Shown here in pieces: positions 18,435 through 27,071 of a stretch of 64,000 bases of DNA (its first letter is position 1; each line of letters opens with the position of its first letter). A model generated the notes under the pieces. That model did not search any database and was not told the origin of the DNA. It was given only the letters and a program-made list of their open reading frames with translations. The DNA comes from Phycisphaerae bacterium (lineage in GTDB: Bacteria; Planctomycetota; Phycisphaerae; Tepidisphaerales; Tepidisphaeraceae). The stretch is taken from assembly GCA_025924315.1 (NCBI GenBank), contig JAICIO010000001.1, forward strand, positions 62,001-126,000, written 5' to 3'. A program made the translations under genes and the position numbers.

Positions 18435-19355
18435 ATGAAAATCGGCATCGTTGATCTCGACACATCCCATCCCCAGAACTGGATCCCCATCGAGCGCGAG
18501 CTCGGCCACGAAATCGTCGGCCTGTTCGACGCCGGCGCCGTTCATCCGGCCGGCTACGCTGAGAAATTCGCCGCCGAGCACAAGATCCCTCGCGTCTTCA
18601 AATCGATCGACGAGATGGTGCCGCAAGTCGACTGCGCGATCATCCATGGCTGCGACTGGGACACCCACATCGCCAAAGCGCGACCGTTCATCGAAGGGAA
18701 GAAGGGCGTACTCATCGACAAGCCGCTCGCGGGCAACGTGCGCGATCTGAATCAAATCCGTAAATGGGCCGAAAGCGGCGCGCGGATCACCGGCGGATCG
18801 TCATTGCGCTTCTGCATCGAAACCCAACAGTGGCTCGCGAAGGACCCCGCCGAGCGCGGCTCGCCGCATACCGTCATCTGCGGCTGCGGGGTGGATGAAT
18901 TCAACTACGGCATCCACGCGTACTCGATGCTCTCAGGGATCATGGGCGTCGCCGCAAAAAGCGTTCGCCATCTGTCGAGCGGAGTGCAACGTCGGCTTCA
19001 AATCAGCTCCAACGATGGTCGCACCGGGATTCTCGTCATCGGCGCCACGGCTGCCTGGTTGCCGTTTCACGCGACGATCGTCACCGAGCGATCCGTCTCG
19101 CAATACATCGCCGACGCGACAAAGCTTTATCGCGCGCTGCTCGAAAAGGCGCTCCCATATCTCGCGGGCCGGGCCGATGCGCCGCTCGATCCTTCGGCGC
19201 TCATTGAACCCGAACTCTGCGCCCTCGCCGCCCAGCGCTCGTGGCTCAACGGCGACCGTGACGTGCAATTGAACGAGTTGACGAACGACGATCGATACGA
19301 TGGAGCAGCATTCGCCCAGTCCTATCGTCACATGCGCTACCCAGAATCGAAATGA
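18435..19355 (+). CDS. Gfo/Idh/MocA-like oxidoreductase, divergent
   Basis: Start at ATG 18435 (MKIGIVDLDTSHPQNW); 306 aa. It keeps the family layout but has DLDTSHPQNW where the glycine-rich NAD loop normally sits, and LIDKPLAG in place of the EKP motif. This subgroup is common in planctomycetes and its cofactor use is uncertain. A conserved Cys/His-containing middle (CGCGVDEFNYGIHAYSML) is seen at about residues 150-170. It overlaps the next gene by four bases (ATGA), so the two are translationally coupled. Confidence 0.85.
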   Translation: MKIGIVDLDTSHPQNWIPIERELGHEIVGLFDAGAVHPAGYAEKFAAEHKIPRVFKSIDEMVPQVDCAIIHGCDWDTHIAKARPFIEGKKGVLIDKPLAGNVRDLNQIRKWAESGARITGGSSLRFCIETQQWLAKDPAERGSPHTVICGCGVDEFNYGIHAYSMLSGIMGVAAKSVRHLSSGVQRRLQISSNDGRTGILVIGATAAWLPFHATIVTERSVSQYIADATKLYRALLEKALPYLAGRADAPLDPSALIEPELCALAAQRSWLNGDRDVQLNELTNDDRYDGAAFAQSYRHMRYPESK

Positions 19356-20599
19356 AGACTGAAGTTCTCGAAGCATCGGTCGAATTTATCAATCGGCCGT
19401 TCATCAAGCCGCTGAAGCTCAGCTCCGGACCGATCACCGAGATCACCGAAGCGCGCGTTTCCGTCCGCGCGCGCACCGACGGCAAAGAAGCGACCGGCCG
19501 CGGATCGATCTTTCTCAGCGACCTCTGGGCCTGGCCCGATCCGAACCTCACACACGTCGTGCGCGACGCGGCGATGCGCGAGCTCTCTCAAACCATCGCG
19601 AAAAACCTTCGTGCGCTGTGCGGCGATCAAGCGGCTCATCCGCTCGAGTTGGGATTGCGATTGCACGAAGCGGTCGCGCATCAATCCGATTCGAACGTCG
19701 CAACAATCCTCGCTCGCGCCGTCTGCGCGAGTCCGTTCGACGCCGCCATCCACGACGCCGCCGGAATTGCGCTCGGTCACTCTGCGTTCGACTTCTACGA
19801 GCGAACCGAGCAGATGCCCATCGCGGACCAATACTTCAAAAGCGGTCGCGCGATGGAAGCGATTCGAAAGACACTCCAGCCGCCGAAGAAAGCGCTTGAT
19901 GCGTGGCTGATCGTCGGCGGGGACGATTCACTCGATCATTTCGGCGAATTCCGTTGCTTCAAACTGAAGATCGCGGGACGTGATAACCCCGCCGACGTGG
20001 CGCGCACCATCGCCGTCTACCGCGCCGCGCGAGCCGCAAAGATCGACCGCCCGCGAATTTCGGTCGACAGCAACGAAGGCAATCCGACCGCCGACTCGGT
20101 CGTCGATTATCTTCATCGCCTGCGCGAAGCGGATCGCGAAGCGTTCGTCGCGGTCGAATATCTCGAGCAACCAACCTCACGCGATATCATCAAGCATCGC
20201 AACGACTGGCACGAGGCGAGCGCGCTCAAGCCGATCATGCTCGACGAGGGGCTGACGTCGCTCGAGCTTCTCTCGACGGTGAAACGCGATGGCTGGGGCG
20301 GGCTGTGTCTCAAGACGTGCAAAGGACACAGCTTCACGCTCGTCGCCGCCGCATGGGCGCGGGAGAACGGCCTGATCATTTCGATGCAGGACCTCACAAA
20401 CCCCGGCTTCTCCGCGATTCATTCGTTCCTCGTCGCATCGCGGCTCAATGTGATCAATGGCGTCGAGCTGAACTCGCCGCAGTTCACCCCCGAAGCCAAT
20501 CGCGAATGGCTCCCGCGGCTCTCGTCGCTGTTCGACGTAAGGAACGGTGTGCATCGGTTGGAGAATGTGAACGTTCCAGGCCTCGGCTCAACGCTGTGA
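19352..20599 (+). CDS. Enolase-superfamily enzyme (muconate-lactonizing subgroup-like)
   Basis: A 415-aa protein with the enolase-type alpha+beta cap and barrel. The catalytic pattern is readable: K-x-K in FKLKIAG, then metal ligands D in SVDSNEG, E in VEYLEQP and D in IMLDEGL, and a second lysine end in LKTCKGH. This K...D-E-D...K set fits the MLE subgroup (cycloisomerases, epimerases, racemases) more than mannonate-type dehydratases. Given two coupled Gfo/Idh proteins and two glycosidases around it, a role in a sugar-acid or cyclitol pathway is inferred. Four-base overlap with the preceding gene. Confidence 0.85.
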   Translation: MKTEVLEASVEFINRPFIKPLKLSSGPITEITEARVSVRARTDGKEATGRGSIFLSDLWAWPDPNLTHVVRDAAMRELSQTIAKNLRALCGDQAAHPLELGLRLHEAVAHQSDSNVATILARAVCASPFDAAIHDAAGIALGHSAFDFYERTEQMPIADQYFKSGRAMEAIRKTLQPPKKALDAWLIVGGDDSLDHFGEFRCFKLKIAGRDNPADVARTIAVYRAARAAKIDRPRISVDSNEGNPTADSVVDYLHRLREADREAFVAVEYLEQPTSRDIIKHRNDWHEASALKPIMLDEGLTSLELLSTVKRDGWGGLCLKTCKGHSFTLVAAAWARENGLIISMQDLTNPGFSAIHSFLVASRLNVINGVELNSPQFTPEANREWLPRLSSLFDVRNGVHRLENVNVPGLGSTL

Positions 20600-20601
20600 C
20601 A

Positions 20602-22350
20602 ATGCGACGGCATTTCGCGATCTTTCTTTGCATCTGCGCAACGACCGTGCTCGCGGCTGATGGGCCATTGCCCGCGCAAATCACGATCGACTCATCCGTC
20701 GTCAAATCCGGCCTCGATCCACTCGATTACTGTTCCGCCAATTGGGTCTGGACAACCGGCACGCACGCGCTGCGGAAGATTCTCGCTACACCGGACTATC
20801 GTCGTGATTTCATGAAGTTCCTGCACGACGACGTGCACATCCGCACGCTTCGCTATCCCGCCGGCGGAAATGTGCAGTATGTGCACTTCGGAATTCCTGG
20901 CGCGCATTTCATTGACGACATGCGCAAGACAGATTCTTCCGCCAATCCCGATGACTGGATCGAGCTCGACGAGTTCTTCAAGTTTCTGGCGGATGGTGAT
21001 CTTCGCACGATCTTTCAGGTCAACACGCTCTCGTGGTACGACGATGCAAAGGACAAGCTCGTGTCTTTCATTCCCCCGGGCACGAAGCTGCCGATGACCA
21101 AGGACAAGATTGACCGCGCCGGCCTGCAGAAAGCCGCCGATCGTGTCGAGAAGATGGCCCAGTGGATCAAGGCGAATCATTACGATCGACTGATTCGCAT
21201 CTGGGAATTCGGTAACGAAGAGTACGGCGGATACACCGGCGAAACGTACGGCGTCATCGCCGGCGAGCTGATCCGCCGCGTAAAGAAAGTGCTGCCGGAG
21301 GCGCGCATTGTCGTGACGAACCAGCTGGGCGTCACGCACGATGAGTGGAAGCAGATCCACAATGAGTTTTCGGTCGGCGTGTTGAAGGAGTTGCGCGAAG
21401 AGAAACTCGCGGATGTGATCGATGGCGTGACGAATCACGTTTACGGCTTCGCGATCGTGCGGCCGGATGGAAACATCGGCACCTCGACCGCGTATCAGGA
21501 ATTCGCGGCGTATACGAGCTTTCTGCCGGACGATCCGTATCGCCAGCCATGGGAACCGCTGGTGAACGAGAAGGGGCAGCGCGTGTCGATCGTTCGCAAG
21601 CAGGCGGACATGCTCGACGCAAATGGCTATCCGCACACGAACATTTTCATGACGGAATTTCGCCTCGGCGGGATGCAGGAGCAATACAACCAGTCGCTCG
21701 CGAATGGGCTTGGGAATCTCCAACTGGCGGCGGCGTATGCGGCGGCGCCGCGCGTGGGCGGATGCACAATTCATTCGCTGCTGCACGCGTCGGCGGTCAC
21801 GCACCAGCGGCCGTTTCAGATCTGGGGATACGATGTCATCAATTTCCAGATGGACGAAGATCTTCATCCTCGGTTCGTGAGTACACCTGTGTCTGAAGCG
21901 TACAACCTTCTGTGGCAGATCGCGCAGGGCGACGTGTTGCGATCGACCAGTTCCAACCCGCTGCTGTTCACCGTCGCGACGCGCGATGCGAAGTCACTAA
22001 GATTGCTCGTGATCAATCGCGCGGCAAGACCGGAATCGGAAAAAGACGTTCGACCGAACACCTGGACCTGGGGCGATTCTGCCGACTCGCTCGCGAAGGA
22101 GAGTGAGCAGGGCGATGCGTTTGATGTCACGATTACACTGCCCGGGGAATTTCAAGCCAGCAATCAGGTGCAAGTGATGTCGTTGGGCGAAAAGGAAAAG
22201 CTGTCGGATCGGAGTGTCGATCCAGGCACGCTCAATGTGCACGAAGTCAAAGTTCACACGCGGACAGTGTCGGGGATGGTGAAGGGAAATCGCGCGACGT
22301 ATCAGTTCCCGCCGCACTGCGCGACGCTGCTCGAATTCAAGCGGCGATGA
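20602..22350 (+). CDS. Secreted clan-A glycoside hydrolase (arabinofuranosidase-like)
   Basis: A 582-aa protein starting at ATG 20602, two bases after the preceding stop; the longer open frame is overlap with the upstream gene. Signal peptide MRRHFAIFLCICATTVLA. A TIM barrel carries LRYPAGGN, the acid/base motif WEFGNEEYGG (E206) and a likely nucleophile in FMTEFRLGG. A C-terminal beta domain follows. The pattern fits the GH51/GH39/GH79-type clan; the exact family cannot be fixed by eye. Located in the carbohydrate island, convergently overlapping the HAD gene by 14 bases. Confidence 0.82.
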   Translation: MRRHFAIFLCICATTVLAADGPLPAQITIDSSVVKSGLDPLDYCSANWVWTTGTHALRKILATPDYRRDFMKFLHDDVHIRTLRYPAGGNVQYVHFGIPGAHFIDDMRKTDSSANPDDWIELDEFFKFLADGDLRTIFQVNTLSWYDDAKDKLVSFIPPGTKLPMTKDKIDRAGLQKAADRVEKMAQWIKANHYDRLIRIWEFGNEEYGGYTGETYGVIAGELIRRVKKVLPEARIVVTNQLGVTHDEWKQIHNEFSVGVLKELREEKLADVIDGVTNHVYGFAIVRPDGNIGTSTAYQEFAAYTSFLPDDPYRQPWEPLVNEKGQRVSIVRKQADMLDANGYPHTNIFMTEFRLGGMQEQYNQSLANGLGNLQLAAAYAAAPRVGGCTIHSLLHASAVTHQRPFQIWGYDVINFQMDEDLHPRFVSTPVSEAYNLLWQIAQGDVLRSTSSNPLLFTVATRDAKSLRLLVINRAARPESEKDVRPNTWTWGDSADSLAKESEQGDAFDVTITLPGEFQASNQVQVMSLGEKEKLSDRSVDPGTLNVHEVKVHTRTVSGMVKGNRATYQFPPHCATLLEFKRR

Positions 22351-22993
22351 GCGATTCAATTGTTCTGGCGGCTTCGAACAGATCGTTCACCCGCGCGTTC
22401 GCAACCTGTGAGAAATCTTCGATCGCGGTCAAATGCGATGGAACCGCGATGACATAAGCGCCCGCGCTTTTGCTCGACATCGCGCCCGCCTTCGAATCTT
22501 CAAGGACGATCGATTCGCTTCCATCAACGCCTAATCGCGACATGCAACGCCGGTAAATCTCCGGATGCGGCTTGCCGTGCGTGACTTCGTCGCCGGTTTG
22601 GACGACTTCAAATTCGTTCGCCACATCCAACGCTGGCAGCAGCACGTCAGTGAACTTTCGCGGCGAGCTGGTCGCGACCGCGAATCTCAGGCGTCCGCGA
22701 AATTGGTTCAGGATTTCGTGCAGGCCTTTCATCGGCTCAACTCCGCGGCCGTAGCGTTGGAGCATAAGTTCCTCGCGCTCGACGAGCAGATCTTCCGGCG
22801 CGCGCGAATCGATTCCACACGCTTCGGCAAAGATTCGCATCGATTCGATGCGGCTGCGGCCCATCATTTTCCGCAGCGTTTCGTCGCTCACTTCCTTGCC
22901 GCATTGTTGCGCCAGGTCGCGTGCGACGTCCCAATAGAGTGGTTCGGTGTCGACCATCAGTCCGTCCATGTCGAAGATCAGTGCGCGAATCAT
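22337..22993 (-). CDS. HAD-superfamily phosphatase / beta-phosphoglucomutase-like
   Basis: 218 aa, starting at ATG 22993. Motif I is DMDGLMVDTEP (nucleophile Asp and general acid Asp), motif II TSS, the lysine is in HGKPHP and motif III is VLEDSKAG. A helical cap follows motif I. This is the sugar-phosphate phosphatase or mutase subfamily (GS-type). Its 3' end overlaps the glycosidase gene on the other strand. A link to the neighbouring sugar genes is plausible but not shown. Confidence 0.9.
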   Translation of the reverse strand: MIRALIFDMDGLMVDTEPLYWDVARDLAQQCGKEVSDETLRKMMGRSRIESMRIFAEACGIDSRAPEDLLVEREELMLQRYGRGVEPMKGLHEILNQFRGRLRFAVATSSPRKFTDVLLPALDVANEFEVVQTGDEVTHGKPHPEIYRRCMSRLGVDGSESIVLEDSKAGAMSSKSAGAYVIAVPSHLTAIEDFSQVANARVNDLFEAARTIESLIAA

Positions 22994-23036
22994 CGGCGGC
23001 GAGCATATCATCCGTTGGTCAAATTTCGGAGGTTCG

Positions 23037-23495
23037 ATGGAAGCACGTTTTAACGGCATGAAGCTGTCCGGTGGAGGATTCAAGGCGATGCTCGGGCTCG
23101 AGCAGTACATCCATTCCTGCGGGCTCGAAGAGAAGCTGATTCATCTCGTCAAATTGCGCGCGTCGCAAATCAACGGCTGCGCATATTGCATCGACATGCA
23201 CTGGAAAGATGCGCGGGCGCTGGGTGAGACTGAACAGCGACTCTATGGGCTCGATGCGTGGGAGGAATCGAACTACTACACCGACCGCGAACGGGCGGCG
23301 CTGGCGTGGACCGAAGCGGTCACGAACATCAAGGACGGCCATGCGCCGGATGCGGTGTATGAGCGGGTGAAACAGCACTTCAACGAGAAGGAGCTGTCGG
23401 ATCTGACGGTGGTGATCGCGACGATCAATGCATGGAATCGGCTCGCGATTCCGTCGCGCACGGTGGCGGGGGCGTATCAATCCCCGAAGCGGTAA
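23037..23495 (+). CDS. AhpD/carboxymuconolactone decarboxylase-family protein
   Basis: A 152-aa protein starting at ATG 23037 behind a strong GGAGGT site (23028-23033). It has the redox CxxC-x-x-x-H motif CAYCIDMH at about residues 54-61, embedded in the helix that starts KLRASQINGC, as in peroxidase-like AhpD relatives. It probably acts as a cytoplasmic thiol-dependent peroxidase or reductase. Divergent from the HAD gene, with 43 bases between starts. Confidence 0.9.
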   Translation: MEARFNGMKLSGGGFKAMLGLEQYIHSCGLEEKLIHLVKLRASQINGCAYCIDMHWKDARALGETEQRLYGLDAWEESNYYTDRERAALAWTEAVTNIKDGHAPDAVYERVKQHFNEKELSDLTVVIATINAWNRLAIPSRTVAGAYQSPKR

Positions 23496-23516
23496 GCGGT
23501 CGAACTTTCGAACGAT

Positions 23517-23595
23517 GTCATCCTGAGCGAAGCGAAGGATCTCGATCTCGAGCGCGTGTTGTGATCCCGAGATCCTTCGCTTCGCTCAGGATGAC
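23517..23595. repeat. Perfect 28-bp inverted repeat (family 7)
   Basis: Left arm 23517-23544 and right arm 23568-23595 are exact reverse complements, beginning GTCATCCTGAGCGAAGCGAA, with a 23-base loop. It sits between two convergent genes and could act as a bidirectional terminator. Unlike the other families, its halves do not form good hairpins alone. Confidence 0.9.
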
Positions 23596-23608
23596 AAGTC
23601 GCGAGGTA

Positions 23609-24250
23609 TCATTGTCTCGTCAACGTCTCACGATGAGCGATCATGGTGTGATTGCCGAGGATCCATCCGACGAGCGATGCCGGTGCGCCTTCGTAAACGA
23701 CGATCCCGTGCGGTTTTTCCGGCTCAAAGCTGAAGGTCGTGTACATCGCGTCGGGATATTGCAGGCCCAACGAGTTGTATTCCCCGTCATGCAGCTTCCA
23801 TTCGAGCTTCACGGGACACGGGTCTTCATCGTCGTCCGGCTTCTGGATGATTCCGAGCGAGCCGGAGTACGCTTTGCCGTCGATCGCGACGGCGTAATTG
23901 ATGAGCCAGATTCCCGTGCCGGTGGAAACGCTGTGCTCGTGACCGCAGCCGGTGAGGTCGTCGGTTGCAGCGCCAGGCGGAATCCAGAGTCCGCGGAGCT
24001 GGTTCGCTTCGTGCGTGTACGCGCCGATTTCGACTTTGTCTTTTGGGCCGTACGCCATCACCAATCGGCCCGCGAACGGCATCGCCAAACCATAGCGCGT
24101 TCCGAGGGCTCCGAGCTGGGCTTCGGCGTGGAGGAATCGGCCTTTGCGCACGATTTGGAGTGTTCCGTTGTACGTGGAGCCGTCGCGCCGGTGGCCGGCC
24201 ACGGTGTAATTCCCCACGAATGATTCGGCGAGTGCGATCGGGTCGGGCAT
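23609..24250 (-). CDS. Hypothetical beta-rich protein
   Basis: 213 aa, starting at ATG 24250 (MPDPIALAESFVGNYTV). No signal peptide is seen. Two related strand-turn units are visible: YTVAGHRRDGSTYNGTLQIV near residues 15-35 and INYAVAIDGKAYSGSLGII near 120-140. This points to a small beta-barrel or sandwich built by duplication, a pattern seen in many uncharacterised planctomycete proteins. A DDDEDPCP acidic turn follows. I do not recognise a named family. Convergent with the AhpD-like gene across the inverted repeat. Confidence 0.75.
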   Translation of the reverse strand: MPDPIALAESFVGNYTVAGHRRDGSTYNGTLQIVRKGRFLHAEAQLGALGTRYGLAMPFAGRLVMAYGPKDKVEIGAYTHEANQLRGLWIPPGAATDDLTGCGHEHSVSTGTGIWLINYAVAIDGKAYSGSLGIIQKPDDDEDPCPVKLEWKLHDGEYNSLGLQYPDAMYTTFSFEPEKPHGIVVYEGAPASLVGWILGNHTMIAHRETLTRQ

Positions 24251-24396
24251 GGTGTTTACCGTACCGCTTGATCGCGCGTCTGCCAACCTCGTAACGCGCA
24301 GAGAGATTGATTCCGCCGCGACTTTATCATTGACGATCGCGCATCGCGCATGCGCACAATGCGCCGTTCCGTTTTGACAACAAACCAGGAGGCCAC

Positions 24397-24687
24397 ATGG
24401 CGCACTACGTCCTTCTTTTGAATTGGACCGAGCAGGGCATCCGCGGGGTAAAGGATACGGTGAAGCGCGCAGCGAGTGCGCGGCAGATGGTCGAAAAGAT
24501 GGGCGGACGAGTGAACGACTGTCAGTGGACGCTCGGCGCGTTCGATCTGGTCCTGACGCTCGAAGCGCCCGATGACGAAACGATTACCGCGATGTCGATC
24601 AAGCTCGCGGGATTGGGCAACGTGCGAACGACGACGTTGCGCGCGTTCAGCGAGGCGGAGATGGAGAGGATTCTGCAGAAGGTGTGA
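24397..24687 (+). CDS. GYD-domain protein
   Basis: A 96-aa single-domain protein of the GYD family (ferredoxin-like, dimeric alpha/beta barrel type). The family hallmark appears as TLGAFDLVLTLEAPDDETITAM, with LGNVRTTTLRAFSEAEM at the C-terminus. A ribosome site AGGAGG lies at 24388-24393. Members are small cytoplasmic proteins of unsettled function. An inverted repeat follows the stop. Confidence 0.9.
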   Translation: MAHYVLLLNWTEQGIRGVKDTVKRAASARQMVEKMGGRVNDCQWTLGAFDLVLTLEAPDDETITAMSIKLAGLGNVRTTTLRAFSEAEMERILQKV

Positions 24688-24703
24688 TTGCAGCGACACC
24701 GCT

Positions 24704-24808
24704 CGGTGGCACCGACATTCCTGTCGGTGATCGGACGCCGTACTCGGCGTCCGAGTATGCGTCGATGATTACATCGCCGCATCACAGACAAGAATGTCTG
24801 TGCCACCG
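24704..24808. repeat. Palindromic doublet, family 2, with a nested hairpin
   Basis: The left hairpin CACCGACA-TTCC-TGTCGGTG and the right hairpin CACAGACA-AGAA-TGTCTGTG form inverted halves of one element flanked by GGTG/CACC. Between them sits a third perfect hairpin, CGGACGCCG-TACT-CGGCGTCCG (24732-24753). The C:G to A:T change between the two halves is compensated within each stem. Convergent intergenic position suggests terminator use. Confidence 0.85.
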
Positions 24809-24830
24809 AGATCACCAGTTGCGAGCTGTT

Positions 24831-26369
24831 CTACTCCTCGGCCTTTTGCGCCTTTCCGCCGGGCGGGGGGTCTTTGCGGTTGTAGCCTTTGGCGAGCTCG
24901 TGGCGGGCGCGCTGTTCGGTTTCGTCTGGATCGGCGCCGACTTCTTTGACGATGCGCGCGTGCATTGTTTTGATGAGATCCGCGTGCTCCGGCTTTGCGG
25001 CGAGGTTGGTGAATTCGCCCGGGTCGGTGGAAAGATCGTACAGCTCGCGCTCGGCGGGGTGATCCTTGTCCATCACCGTGTGATAGGTGTATTTCCACTG
25101 TTCACTGCGCGCCATGACGTAGCCGGAGGCGATGTTGTGGGCGTAATACTCGCTCACGGCGAAGTCTTTCCATTTCGATTTGCCGTCGTCCATGTACGCG
25201 AGCATCGAATCGCCGTTCCATTCATCGGGCGTATGTCCGCCGCCGATGTCGCACAGGGTCTTAACGAGATCGAGATGCGAGCAGGTTGACGTGCGGCGTT
25301 GTCCGCCAGTCCAGCGCTTCGGCCAGCTCACCACCAGCGGCACGTGCGCCGCGTGCTCGAACATGTCGTTCTTCCACCACAGGCCGTGCTCGCCCATGTT
25401 TTCGCCGTGGTCGGAGGCGTAAATAACGATTGTATTCTCTGCAATTGCTTTATTCGCGCGAAGCGTCGTGAGCAGCTTGCCGACTTCGTTGTCGAACCAT
25501 TCGGTCAGGCCGTAATAGAGTTCTCGTCCGCGGCGGACGGTGTCGTCGGATACGCCCACTACGCCAAACCCCACGCGCAGGTGCTTGTAATTCAGCGGCA
25601 GCCGATCGAGATGGCCCGGCGGAATGTTCGGCATGTCGATCTTGCCCTTGTAATGATCCCAGTCCGGTTCGGGCACGATGAGCGGAAAGTGCGGCGTGAG
25701 ATAACCGGCGTAAAGGAAAAACGGCTTGTCATCCGCAGATCGCTTGCTGAGAAAGGGGATCGCGCCGGCGGTCACGCGGCGATCGTGTTCGACCGTCGAA
25801 CCATGATCGCCGGGATGAAAGTCGTCGAATCGCTTCGACACTTTTTTCGGCTTGAGATTGTCCGGATCGCGCCGCCCGCCGTTTCCCGTCTTGTAATTGT
25901 TGTTGAAGTTCCCGCCGATTTCCGTGAAGCCATACCGCCGCGAGTAGTCGTAGTGCTGTTTGCCGCAGAGGAACGATTCGTAGCCCGCGTCGTTCAGCAC
26001 GCGCGGCAGTGATGGGATATCGGCGGTCGGCAGCTCGCAGTTGTTGTTCCACACACTCACGCGCGAGCAATACTTCCCGCTGGTGAGCGACGCACGCGAC
26101 GGCACACACAGCGGTGAATTGCAGTACGTGTTCTCGAACGTGATGCCGTTCTCCGCGAGCGAATCGATATTCGGCGTGCGCACAATCTTATTGCCGTAAC
26201 AACCGGTGACGATCGGATTATGCTCGTCCGACATGATCCAAAGGATGTTCGGCCGCTGCTCGGCTTTGCCGATCCCAAAGACGCGACTCGTCGCGAGTGC
26301 CAATGCGCTGGCAGCGCTGGCCTGAAGGAAACGACGACGTGAAGTGCGGGTTGCAATAAGGTCGCTCAT
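24831..26369 (-). CDS. Sulfatase (Tat-exported)
   Basis: A 512-aa sulfatase with a twin-arginine signal (SRRRFLQASAASALALA). N-terminal metal motif ILWIMSDEHNP; formylglycine motif C88-V-P-S-R in SPLCVPSRASLTSGK; later metal and substrate residues in YASDHGENMGEHGLWWK. It hydrolyses sulfate esters, likely of polysaccharides, in the periplasm. The Cys-type motif needs a formylglycine-generating enzyme or anSME, neither of which is in this window. Alone in its transcription unit, ending beside a family-2 palindrome. Confidence 0.93.
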   Translation of the reverse strand: MSDLIATRTSRRRFLQASAASALALATSRVFGIGKAEQRPNILWIMSDEHNPIVTGCYGNKIVRTPNIDSLAENGITFENTYCNSPLCVPSRASLTSGKYCSRVSVWNNNCELPTADIPSLPRVLNDAGYESFLCGKQHYDYSRRYGFTEIGGNFNNNYKTGNGGRRDPDNLKPKKVSKRFDDFHPGDHGSTVEHDRRVTAGAIPFLSKRSADDKPFFLYAGYLTPHFPLIVPEPDWDHYKGKIDMPNIPPGHLDRLPLNYKHLRVGFGVVGVSDDTVRRGRELYYGLTEWFDNEVGKLLTTLRANKAIAENTIVIYASDHGENMGEHGLWWKNDMFEHAAHVPLVVSWPKRWTGGQRRTSTCSHLDLVKTLCDIGGGHTPDEWNGDSMLAYMDDGKSKWKDFAVSEYYAHNIASGYVMARSEQWKYTYHTVMDKDHPAERELYDLSTDPGEFTNLAAKPEHADLIKTMHARIVKEVGADPDETEQRARHELAKGYNRKDPPPGGKAQKAEE

Positions 26370-26400
26370 TCTTCCTCGCTCCCGAAGTGAGTAGACTTTT

Positions 26401-26479
26401 ATTTAGCCGCGGGGCTTGCCGCGCGCGAGGCGTCAGTCTGCGAATCGCCTTCCGCGCGGGGCAAGCCCCGCGGCTAAAT
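26401..26479. repeat. Palindromic doublet, family 5
   Basis: Arms beginning ATTTAGCCGCGGGGCTTGCC are mirrored at 26453-26479. The right half contains a perfect hairpin GCGGGGC-AA-GCCCCGC; the left half has one mismatch. It lies between the 5' end of the sulfatase gene and the 3' end of moaC. Confidence 0.85.
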
Positions 26480-26482
26480 GGG

Positions 26483-26977
26483 TCATACCGTAACCGTGCT
26501 TTTCGTTCCGCCTGTCTTCTTCACGAGCCGAATCCCGTCGATTTGCATCGTCTTGTCGATCGCCTTGCACATGTCGTAAATCGTCAGCGCCGCGACTGAC
26601 ACCGCCGTCAGCGCTTCCATCTCCACTCCTGTCTTACCCGAAATCGATGCCGTCGCCTTGATGTGCACGCGAACCGGCGCGTCGTGATCGGGCTCAAGCT
26701 CAGGGATATCAAAATCGACCGAAACCTGCTCGATCGGCAGCGGATGACAAAGCGGAATGAGCTCGCCGCAGCGCTTCGCCGCCATGATCCCCGCGATCCG
26801 CGCCGTGCCGAGCACTTCACCCTTCGGCACCCGCTCATCCGCGATCGCGCGAATCGTTTCCGCCTGAAGTGTGATAAATCCCTCCGCCATCGCCTGGCGC
26901 GCGGTGACCGGTTTCGCGCCGACGTCGACCATCTGCGCTTTGCCCGATTCGTCGAGATGGGAAAGTTTCTTCGACAT
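26483..26977 (-). CDS. moaC: Cyclic pyranopterin monophosphate synthase MoaC
   Basis: 164 aa, starting at ATG 26977 ([20 protein letters not shown]). Full-length MoaC with [26 protein letters not shown], the active-site region [24 protein letters not shown] and the basic C-terminus VKKTGG. It converts 3',8-cH2GTP to cPMP in molybdenum-cofactor synthesis. No other moa gene is adjacent. Flanked on both sides by palindromic doublets. Confidence 0.96.
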   Translation of the reverse strand: MSKKLSHLDESGKAQMVDVGAKPVTARQAMAEGFITLQAETIRAIADERVPKGEVLGTARIAGIMAAKRCGELIPLCHPLPIEQVSVDFDIPELEPDHDAPVRVHIKATASISGKTGVEMEALTAVSVAALTIYDMCKAIDKTMQIDGIRLVKKTGGTKSTVTV

Positions 26978-26992
26978 TGAGATCGCACGTTT

Positions 26993-27051
26993 GTGACACG
27001 GCCTTTTAGGCCGTGCGAGCGGTATCAGCACGGGCTAGAAGCCCGTGTCAC
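26993..27051. repeat. Palindromic doublet, family 3
   Basis: Outer arms GTGACACGG/CCCGTGTCAC enclose two hairpins, CACGGCC-TTTTA-GGCCGTG and CACGGGC-TAGAA-GCCCGTG. The C:G versus G:C swap inside the stems is compensated in each half. Positioned between moaC (5' end) and kdsA (3' end). Confidence 0.85.
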
Positions 27052-27071
27052 GTTCAAAGTTCTTTTCCTCG

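Noticed and set aside
20305-20601. An N-terminal extension of the clan-A glycosidase overlapping the enolase-type gene
   Set aside because: The extension is out-of-frame enolase sequence; the ATG at 20602 gives a proper signal peptide.
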